From a bacterium (GTDB lineage: Bacteria > Sysuimicrobiota > Sysuimicrobiia > Sysuimicrobiales > Segetimicrobiaceae), in NCBI GenBank assembly GCA_035307765.1, contig DATGHU010000025.1:1-64000 (forward strand): a stretch of 64,000 bases of DNA, read 5' to 3'. The notes below the pieces were generated by a model. It saw only the letters and a program-made list of their open reading frames with translations. It did not search any database and was not told where the DNA came from. Each line of letters begins with the position of its first letter. Position 1 is the first letter of the stretch. This document shows, one piece after another, positions 54,954 through 61,530 of this stretch. Both the position numbers and the translations under genes were made by a program.

Positions 54954-54986
54954 GCGGCCGGCTCTCCCATCGGGGGGGCCGGCCGT
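54954..54986. terminator. GC hairpin after the small helical protein gene
   Basis: A 9-bp stem (54954-54962 with 54978-54986, one G-T pair), enclosed by C and G runs that could pair in an alternative fold. It starts 22 bases after the stop codon and has no T tract. Confidence 0.5.
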
Positions 54987-55391
54987 CGGCGCGTCGGGAG
55001 GTCGCGAATTTGTCCCGCGGCCCCGACGAGGATCGGACGGGCGGGCAGGGGTTTCTGTTCCCGCTCAGGTCGATCCTATGGCCCAGCCGGGCCGGCCTTC
55101 GGATGTGGCGGGGATAGCCCAACACACGCGCGGGTGCATCGCGATCGGGGTCAATCGCGATGCCAGGAGCCGAACGGTGTCGTGCTGCCTTTCGGACGGG
55201 TGTGTGGCGGGCGCAAAGGGCCGCGCCTCTAGGCGTTGAGAGTGGATGAGGAAACATAGACTGCGGGTGTGATCAGCGAAGGCAGCGCGCCCAGCAAGTC
55301 GGGACTCTCAGAGTGAGGCCGGGAGGGACGACCCAGTTTCCAGCCAGTCGTGCGTATCGTCGCCTCGCATGCGCTAGGTTGCCTTCCCGGA
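54987..55391. other. Non-coding stretch before vapBC
   Basis: About 400 bases without a convincing gene or RNA. The frames present have irregular composition and no ribosome sites. It ends at the vapBC promoter. Confidence 0.4.
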
Positions 55392-55420
55392 TTGACAATG
55401 AGGCTTCTTGAGGCTACATT
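55392..55420 (+). promoter_or_regulatory. Promoter of vapBC, probably giving a leaderless message
   Basis: TTGACA at 55392-55397, a 17-base spacer, TACATT at 55415-55420. The expected transcription start, about seven bases on, coincides with the GTG start codon at 55427. No ribosome site fits between, so translation is probably leaderless. Confidence 0.7.
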
Positions 55421-55426
55421 TAGGGT

Positions 55427-55720
55427 GTGAAAACCGTTGGGCTGCGGGAGCTGAAGAATCGTCTGAGCCTGTACATCCGCCATGTGCGCGGGGGGCATGC
55501 CGTGGTGGTGACGGATCGCGGCCACGTGGTCGCGGAACTGCAACCCCCGGGCCAGTTACCGCTCGGGTCCCGGGTCGATCCTGCCCTCGCTCGGCTGGCG
55601 AACCGTGACCTCCTCGTTGTGGGGGCGCCGAATGGCGCGGACGTCTACCCGCGCTTGCGCCCCTTGCTCCGGTCGACCTCTGCGCAGCAGCTGCTCGATG
55701 CCGATCGAGGTGTCCGTTGA
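55427..55720 (+). CDS. vapB: Phd/YefM-family antitoxin
   Basis: The 97-residue product has the classic Phd opening: VGLRELKNRLSLYIRHV, then a beta-hairpin GHAVVVTDRGHVVAELQPP, the N-terminal DNA-binding fold that autorepresses the operon. The C-terminal part (VYPRLRPLLRSTSAQQLLD) is the toxin-neutralising tail. GTG 55427 sits at the predicted transcription start. Its stop overlaps the toxin start (TTGA), so synthesis is coupled. The symbol follows the partner toxin type. Confidence 0.9.
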   Translation: MKTVGLRELKNRLSLYIRHVRGGHAVVVTDRGHVVAELQPPGQLPLGSRVDPALARLANRDLLVVGAPNGADVYPRLRPLLRSTSAQQLLDADRGVR

Positions 55721-56154
55721 GGATCTACGCGGAGTCGAGCGCGATTTTGGCGTGGCTCCTGGGCGAAGCGGTCGGAGAGGTCGCCCGGCACCATTTGTCA
55801 GGTGCAGAATCGGTCTTCACGTCGGTTCTGACCCTCGTTGAGTGTGAGCGGGCGCTCATTCGAGCGCGAACACTTGAGGAGGTCGCGGAGGTGGAACTGG
55901 CCGATCGCCGCCGCATTCTGGCGAAGGCCAGCGCGCACTGGCACCGCGTTCCGCTTCGCGACGAGATCCTTGACCGCGCCAAGCGGCCATTTCCGATCGA
56001 GCCGGTGAGGACGCTGGACGCCATCCACCTGGCCAGTGCCCTCGTGGCCCGGTCGGCAGTACCTGACGTGGTCCTCCTCACGCTGGATCGACGAATTCGT
56101 GAAGCCAGCGGTGGGCTCGGCTTCCAGGTCGTGCCGTCCGGAGTCGGGACGTAG
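55717..56154 (+). CDS. vapC: PIN-domain toxin VapC
   Basis: A PIN-domain ribonuclease of a type II toxin-antitoxin pair, 145 residues from TTG 55717. The metal-site acids are Glu 6 (RIYAESSAIL, where most VapC proteins have Asp), Glu 42 (VECERAL), Asp 101 (RTLDAIHLASAL) and Asp 124 (LLTLDRRI). VapC proteins cut tRNA or rRNA. The Asp-to-Glu change at the first acid is seen in some family members, so activity may be kept. It is coupled to the antitoxin gene. Confidence 0.9.
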   Translation: MRIYAESSAILAWLLGEAVGEVARHHLSGAESVFTSVLTLVECERALIRARTLEEVAEVELADRRRILAKASAHWHRVPLRDEILDRAKRPFPIEPVRTLDAIHLASALVARSAVPDVVLLTLDRRIREASGGLGFQVVPSGVGT

Positions 56155-56703
56155 GAGCCGAAACCGGAAGAAAACTTCGTCGTCCCTTTCACCTGGCCTT
56201 GGCATTGTGCCGGAGGAGCGCACCCCCCTTCAATCGGTATGGCCGGTCGTAAAAGTCAGGGTTGCCTAGCGCGACACCGCGAGCTACCTTACCCAGGAGA
56301 CCGAAATCTGCGACGGACCCGGCAGCGAGTCATGCGGCCGCTGTTGCAAGCGTGCTGCTGGAGAAGGCCGCAGGCGAGGGCTTTGAGCGTTTCCGCGCCC
56401 CTCTCAAACCGCTTCGCTTCCGGATCGAGGCACCCCCTGTGCCTGCCATCGTTCCGCGCCAGATCGGCGCGCCGCCCTCCTGGTCGCTTCATGAATCCCC
56501 GGCGGAGGCCCTCGGCGCTGCGTATGAAGCGGGAGGCACCTTCGCCCGGCGCCTGGGCGCGCGCCTGTGACGGGTAGCCCATCATAACATCTAAACATCT
56601 GTGATGCCGGAGGAGCGACACCCCCATCTGCCGGCGGCGGCCGCGGCGGGGGGCCTCTTGGCGTGCGGTGGGGGCCACGGGCGGCGTTGACGAATAGTTC
56701 GTT
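56155..56703. other. Non-coding stretch with two degenerate tRNA-Leu 3'-end-like repeats
   Basis: About 550 bases without a firm gene. Two similar segments, 56206-56228 and 56604-56626, share TGCCGGAGGAGCG followed by (A)CACCCCC. Both resemble the tRNA-Leu 3' end at 61334-61362 (TGCCGGAGGAGGGAC...ACCCCCA), the second as if CGAA-region bases had been lost. A frame at 56262-56570 (plus strand) has a partly protein-like end (LLEKAAGEGFERFRAPLK) and may be a gene remnant. Confidence 0.45.
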
Positions 56704-58614
56704 ATGACCATCGAGCGCTTCAAGCGGCTTCCGCGACGGTCCGACGATGAGTGGCAGGGGGGCATCGCCCAGGTCCTGACCTGGATCGAGCGGGGTCCTG
56801 ACGGTAGACCGTATCGCCCATGGGCGGGGATCTGGGTCAGCCAGAAGAGCGGATTCGTCCATCTCAAGATGGAGTCGGAGCCGGGTGCGCACGACTGGAC
56901 CCTGGCGGTGGATGCGCTCGTTGAGTTCGGGCTGAAGCGGCAGCTCGCCGGCTACCGGCCGGGAAGACTGCAGGTTAGGGACAAGGATCTGGGCGTCCGC
57001 CTGCTCAACGCGATCGGGGACAGTGATCTTGCGCTCACGGTCTTGCCCGACCTTCCCGCGGTGCGAGACGTGCTTACCAATATGGCCGAGCGTATAGCCG
57101 GCGCGCCCCTGCCGCCGAACGCCCTCGACGCGGCCGACGTGACCGTAGATCGGATGCGCGCCTTTGCGGAGGCGGCGAGGCGCTTCTACGAAGCCGCGCT
57201 CTGGCGCTATCTTTCGGACGAGGACCTGATCCTTGTGGAGTCTCCCGCAGTGGTACACGGCCTCAGTCACGTGACCGTCCTCGGTGCCGCAGGGCAGACC
57301 TTCGGGCTCGGCTTCTTCGAATCGGCCGCCGACCACACCGAGGTGCAAGAGTCGCCTGGGCCTGAGCACTTCATGGCGCGGGCACGGTGGTCGCTCTTCT
57401 ACGGTCCAATCTCACATTTGCCGTTCGGCGACGCGGATCTCTGGCAGGAGCATGGCCTCCCGGTCGCTGGAGACGACGCGTATCCCATCGCAATCCAATT
57501 CAAGCCCGGCGGGACCCCGCGCCGGCCGGATGTCGGCGTGCTCTCCTATCTGGAGGGCTTGCTTCGGGCACTTGCCGAGACCACCGAGACTGAGATAGAT
57601 CGGGGACGCTGGACTCGTCGGCTGGAGACCTATGAAGGACCGGCGACCTACCGGCTATGCATTCCCGATCTGCTCAAGCCACTCGACGCGCCGGTCGGGC
57701 GGCAGGTCGGCCTGCACGACCGGAGAGCGATGGAGCGCGTCATGTTGGAGATGGAACGGTTCATGGCGGCCTCGGAGTTCGAAGACATTGAGCAGGCGAA
57801 CGAGGCGATTCGGCGGCGCTTCAGGGGGCCTATGGATGCCGTCCCTTCAACCGGCTCGACGCCGATCGAAAAGGCGCAGGAGATGGCCTACCGGGCGTTC
57901 CAGGCCCGCGGGCGGCGCCGGATCCAACTGGTCCGGAGGGCGCTCGAACTATCCGGAGACTGCGCGGATGCCTATGTGATCCTGGCGGAACAGAGCGAGG
58001 ACGTTGCGAAGGCAGTTGATCTTTACGCGCAAGGCGTCGCCGCCGGCGAGCGCGCGCTCGGACCCGGGACGTTCGCTCAGAACGCCGGGCGCTTCTGGGA
58101 ACTGATTGCCACCCGGCCCTACATGCGCTCCCGCATGGGGCTCGCGCAGTGCTTGGAGGAACTTGGCCGACGGGGCGAGGCAATCGGCCATTACCGGGAG
58201 CTCCTCCGCTTGAATCCGCATGACAACCAGGGTGTCCGTTTCAGCCTCCTCCCCGCTCTGCTCATCTCCGGGCTCGATGGCGAAGCTGGAGCGCTCCTCG
58301 AGCAGTTCCGGGGCGATCCAACCGCCGTGTTGTTGTACGGCCGGTCGCTCTTGATGTTCCGCCGCGAAGGCGACAGCCCGGCTGCGCGCGCGGGTCTGCG
58401 CCGGGCGCTGGGAGCCAACCATCGTGTTCGGAAGTACCTGACAGGCACAGCGGAGTTGCCGGCTACCGATCCGCCCTCATACGCGCTCGGCAGCGACGAG
58501 GAGGCGGTGATCTGCGCCCGAGCGCTGGCGGACGTTTGGCAGACCACGCCGGGCGCCGCGGAGTGGTTGCGAACAGAGGCGCGCGCGAAGAAGTCGCGCA
58601 AGCGGAGGTTCTAA
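56704..58614 (+). CDS. TPR-containing protein resembling ST7-like bacterial proteins
   Basis: A 636-residue cytoplasmic protein. The N-terminal two thirds hold two to three unassigned alpha/beta segments. The C-terminal part (about 395-610) has TPR-like helices with the recognisable series DCADAYVILAEQSEDVAKAVDLY, GVAAGERALGPGTF, RPYMRSRMGLAQCLEELGRR and LRLNPHDNQGVRFSLL, which I associate with the bacterial ST7-like TPR family. The function of that family is not known to me. There is no clear ribosome site at ATG 56704. It lies in the accessory segment between the tRNA-like repeats and tRNA-Leu, so it may be cargo of an old element. Confidence 0.78.
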   Translation: MTIERFKRLPRRSDDEWQGGIAQVLTWIERGPDGRPYRPWAGIWVSQKSGFVHLKMESEPGAHDWTLAVDALVEFGLKRQLAGYRPGRLQVRDKDLGVRLLNAIGDSDLALTVLPDLPAVRDVLTNMAERIAGAPLPPNALDAADVTVDRMRAFAEAARRFYEAALWRYLSDEDLILVESPAVVHGLSHVTVLGAAGQTFGLGFFESAADHTEVQESPGPEHFMARARWSLFYGPISHLPFGDADLWQEHGLPVAGDDAYPIAIQFKPGGTPRRPDVGVLSYLEGLLRALAETTETEIDRGRWTRRLETYEGPATYRLCIPDLLKPLDAPVGRQVGLHDRRAMERVMLEMERFMAASEFEDIEQANEAIRRRFRGPMDAVPSTGSTPIEKAQEMAYRAFQARGRRRIQLVRRALELSGDCADAYVILAEQSEDVAKAVDLYAQGVAAGERALGPGTFAQNAGRFWELIATRPYMRSRMGLAQCLEELGRRGEAIGHYRELLRLNPHDNQGVRFSLLPALLISGLDGEAGALLEQFRGDPTAVLLYGRSLLMFRREGDSPAARAGLRRALGANHRVRKYLTGTAELPATDPPSYALGSDEEAVICARALADVWQTTPGAAEWLRTEARAKKSRKRRF

Positions 58615-59363
58615 TCTCTGAACTCGCGGCGGAGGACCGGCACGGGATCCCCCGTCCATCGAGGGATGGAAGAGATTGTTGACTAGGAGTCCTCCCCGCC
58701 GATTGGAAGGCCCTTAGGATTTCCGGCCGCGCCCCCGCATAGCTACGCAGGAATCGGTTGGTGTGGAGGAGACCCACTACCTCGTCCGTCGAATCACACG
58801 GTTCAAGGGAATACGAAGGGAAAGGGATACCAGAAGTGACGGTACAAACACCCTGGCCATTCGCCTGGTTTCCTGGTAAACCATGCTTCGCGTCCCCTCG
58901 GTGTTCGACGTTTTCCGTACCCATAGGACAGAAGGGGAGGACAGGACCGTTCGCCGGGTCCCTTCGCTGCTCCAGCATAAGCGCGGGCCGTAGCTCTCAG
59001 AATAGTGCCTGTGATAGGCCGCGTTTTCTCGTGGCCGTGGGGAAAATCGGAATTGACGTTTTAGGTGGCGATTGCAGGGTATTGCCCATGCCGTTGGGAG
59101 CACAGCAGTCACGAACTTTGATGTATCAACAGTTTCGATTTCAGCCGCAATGGACGTGGGATATGCCCAAGGCCCTGGGTTCCCGCCGGGTTCGAACCGA
59201 GCAGGGTCTATGGCCGCCGTTCCCGGGCTAAACGAGGTGAACTGACTGTCTACATGTTCACAGAAGTGCCTCAAAGGTGCCAAATATCATTTACCCTTGC
59301 TGACTTGCTACTGGATTAGACGGACACTTACGGCCCGGCGTCGGTTGGTTGTATCGATGCTGG
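58615..59363. other. Long non-coding stretch, visibly lower GC
   Basis: About 750 bases with no protein-like frame and no RNA gene I can identify. The base composition is more AT-rich than the core genome around it, consistent with acquired or decaying DNA. A palindromic GGTTCGAACC at 59189-59198 resembles a tRNA T-loop but no cloverleaf forms around it. Confidence 0.4.
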
Positions 59364-60698
59364 CTACCGCCGCTCAGGGTAGTACACCATCACAAAATAT
59401 TTCAATGCGTATAAGTCGGTTGATTGGATTCCGTAGCCAAACGTGAAGTCGTAGTTCAGCTGGCGGCCGGCTCTCCCCGGAGGAGCATTCCCCGCTTCAC
59501 AGTCCGGCGAGGTACCTCCAGTTCCGTTCAGATTAGGCACACACTCCTCCCAATAGAAGAATGGCTGGAGATTCTGGAACGGTCCGGCCTTCCCTTGCAT
59601 CATCAGTCGGGCATCGCCGGAACTGAGCTTTAGGTTTTCGAATAGCGTTCTCAGATCGTCCGGCGAATCAGGCAACCCCCAATGCTTGGTTTGCAGATAC
59701 TGCACTTCGTTCATCGCCTCGACCCAGCGGTTTGCGGTCTGCCACAGCATGGCGCCTCCACTGATGAGTGGAGCTTTGATCCGAGTCGGGTGTCCAGGGC
59801 GGGGATAGGGGCGCCTCTCCTCGATCTCCACATTGCCGGTGACTCTGAAGGCATTCGAGGCCGCCAAATTCGCATCCGTCGGCCACGAGTTCCCAGTACT
59901 GCAGTCATAAACGGCCTTGTCCTTGGCCGGACCCTGAGTGTAGAGGACCACGTGCGGTCCGAGACCAACTGGGCAGTGCGGCGCCTCACCCCCGATCGGG
60001 CCATATTCCTTCGGGACCATCGGCAATACGTAGTAGTAGGAGTCAAAGATTGTAGTGGCATCTGCCGAGCCCGAAGCGAACGAAAAAATTACCTTTCCGT
60101 GCAGACCTCCATCCGCGGCGGTCCAGTAATACGACAGCTGCGTGTTCTCAAAGGGAGCGACTGTGGCGCCGAAACTCGGCGCGACGTTGTCCGGGAGCAT
60201 CCGATTCAGTCCCACGTAGTAAAGGTTCCCCAGCGGGTTGCCCTGGCATAGCCCGCCAAACGACGCTCCCTGCGGCCCCAGAGCTCCGCAACTTGCGTCT
60301 TTCATCGGCGAGGCGGGAAGTTGCCAGTTGTCATGTCCCAGCCAACCACCTTTGTAGCGGTTCAGCGCTTTCACCCATTGCTGCGCGGTCGGGTAATCCA
60401 TGGTGCCGTTCGGACCAATTCCGCTGATTCCCATCTCGCGCGCGATCTTCTGTCCGTCTGCGCTGGCAGCGAAGTCGGCATCAGCCAGCCAGTAGACCTT
60501 ATTGTTGGCGTCGTACACGACCTGGCCGCCGTTTTGGGCCGTCAGCCCCCGACTCATGAGAGGCGTCGACTGACCGCGCGCCCAGCCGATGAAAACACCT
60601 GCCAGCACAAGACAGACCGCCAGACAAAAGCTCGATGCGCGCACTCGCTTGGCGGGTTCGCCCAACCGCTTGGCCCTCGTTTCGGGCATGATCCTCAT
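59364..60698 (-). CDS. Secreted protein with two DUF1566-like repeats
   Basis: The 444-residue minus-strand gene has AAGGAG eight bases before its ATG (60698). A signal peptide spans about 21-42 (ASSFCLAVCLVLAGVFIGWA). The first repeat has VVYDANNKVYWLADADFA, YPTAQQWVKALNRYKGGWLG and DNWQLP, and a second, more diverged copy starts near AVYDCSTGNSWPTDANLAA and ends near KHWGLPDSP. This W-L-A-D-A-N/W-R-L-P pattern belongs to DUF1566/Lcl C-terminal-like domains, known from secreted adhesion-related proteins. Paired cysteines suggest disulfides. It is the only long minus-strand gene in the window and lies in the tRNA-flanked accessory segment. Confidence 0.8.
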   Translation of the reverse strand: MRIMPETRAKRLGEPAKRVRASSFCLAVCLVLAGVFIGWARGQSTPLMSRGLTAQNGGQVVYDANNKVYWLADADFAASADGQKIAREMGISGIGPNGTMDYPTAQQWVKALNRYKGGWLGHDNWQLPASPMKDASCGALGPQGASFGGLCQGNPLGNLYYVGLNRMLPDNVAPSFGATVAPFENTQLSYYWTAADGGLHGKVIFSFASGSADATTIFDSYYYVLPMVPKEYGPIGGEAPHCPVGLGPHVVLYTQGPAKDKAVYDCSTGNSWPTDANLAASNAFRVTGNVEIEERRPYPRPGHPTRIKAPLISGGAMLWQTANRWVEAMNEVQYLQTKHWGLPDSPDDLRTLFENLKLSSGDARLMMQGKAGPFQNLQPFFYWEECVPNLNGTGGTSPDCEAGNAPPGRAGRQLNYDFTFGYGIQSTDLYALKYFVMVYYPERR

Positions 60699-60984
60699 AC
60701 CCCACGCTCCTTAACGGGTATCTCCTACATCCTGTGCCAGGAAGACCGCGCTGCGCTTTCCCAGGAAGCCCAGGTGAAGCTGGAGCCGGAGGACAAACCA
60801 TCACGTAGAACGCGGAATTTCAATTTTGCTCCCTGAACTCCTTCCACCGGAGCAACCTGCCCGACCTCCGACCTGGCAGTCCCCACGAAGGCCGTTCGCG
60901 TTCTCATGGGATCTCCCGCATCCGACATGGCCGCGTTGGCAGCCGATTTCTCGGACACCGTCTCCCCCCCCCTGTGGCTGACGA
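60699..60984. other. Stretch upstream of the recombinase remnant
   Basis: About 290 bases without a supported gene. It may contain further decayed recombinase or promoter sequence of the minus-strand gene, but nothing is recognisable. Confidence 0.35.
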
Positions 60985-61387
60985 CTTTTGCAGCATCGAG
61001 GCGAAGAGGAAACTCGGCAATATCAAATCCGCGATTGAGCAAGCCCGACGCCGACAACCAAAGCCATCCTCGAATCCGAGCGCAAGGTCTCCGAGTGTGA
61101 CGCCGCGCTCCGATCGCAGGGCCAGCGGAAGGTTGTGTATCTCCCGGCGTCGTTGAGGCTTGCCTTCGTGACCTGAAGGGATCGCTTGAGGAGGACCCTG
61201 ACTACGCCAGGGATCTACTGGCAAAACTTTTGGGCGACATCACGCTCCGCAGGAGGGGAAGCGCCTCTACGCGGATATGCGGGGGAATCTCCCCGGCCCG
61301 TTGGATCTCGGGGACGAGGATTTGCGACAAACGTGGTGCCGGAGGAGGGACTCGAACCCCCACGGGCGTGAGCCCAGGCGATTTTGA
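60985..61387 (+). pseudogene. Decayed C-terminal fragment of a serine site-specific recombinase
   Basis: Four segments in changing frames together read like the coiled-coil and C-terminal end of a large serine recombinase: IEAKRKLGNIKSAIEQ (from 60995), ILESERKVSECDAALRS (from 61066), VEACLRDLKGSLEEDPDYA then RDLLAKLLGDITLRR (from 61152), and GKRLYADMRGNL ... DLGDEDLRQTW (from 61258). At least three frameshifts separate them and the N-terminal catalytic domain is absent. The last frame runs on into the tRNA-Leu gene and stops at 61385-61387, the usual layout for integrases whose element entered at a tRNA 3' end. The gene is dead but marks an old integrative element. Confidence 0.7.
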
Positions 61388-61420
61388 GTCGCCATCGTCT
61401 GCCGATTCCGACACTCCGGC
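61334..61420 (-). tRNA. tRNA-Leu (anticodon CAA)
   Basis: Read on the minus strand, GCCGGAG (5' acceptor) pairs with CTCCGGC, followed by discriminator A and an encoded CCA (61336-61334). The anticodon stem GGCGA/TCGCC encloses the loop CTCAAAA, giving anticodon CAA for UUG codons. A long variable arm (GGGCTCACGCCC) and the T arm GGGGGTTCGAGTCCC-type sequence mark a class II tRNA. The 87-base length fits tRNA-Leu. Its 3' side abuts the recombinase remnant. Confidence 0.95.
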
Positions 61421-61436
61421 ACGCCGTGTCGTCAGT

Positions 61437-61465
61437 ATCGTAGCACCTGCGGTCGGGGCGCTCAA
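61437..61465 (-). promoter_or_regulatory. Promoter of tRNA-Leu
   Basis: On the minus strand, TTGAGC (61465-61460), a 17-base spacer ending TGC, and TACGAT (61442-61437), followed by the tRNA 17 bases on. The elements equal those of the gatC promoter. Confidence 0.75.
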
Positions 61466-61512
61466 GGGCGGCGCCCACGGATCCGGGGGGCGCCGGACGC
61501 CCGCGGTGCGCA

Positions 61513-61521
61513 TGCTATAAT
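61513..61521 (+). promoter_or_regulatory. Extended -10 promoter of polA
   Basis: TGC-TATAAT at 61513-61521, with no good -35 (CCGGAC at 61493). Transcription would begin near 61528, only about three bases before the polA ATG at 61531, so the message is near-leaderless; no ribosome site precedes the ATG. Confidence 0.65.
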
Positions 61522-61530
61522 CGTCCCGAG

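Noticed and set aside
59185-59205. GGTTCGAACC as a tRNA T-loop
   Set aside because: It is a short palindrome; no cloverleaf forms in the flanking sequence.
58758-59231. A possible 157-residue gene in the low-GC stretch
   Set aside because: Irregular composition, no ribosome site and no domain-like pattern; a minus-strand alternative is equally poor.
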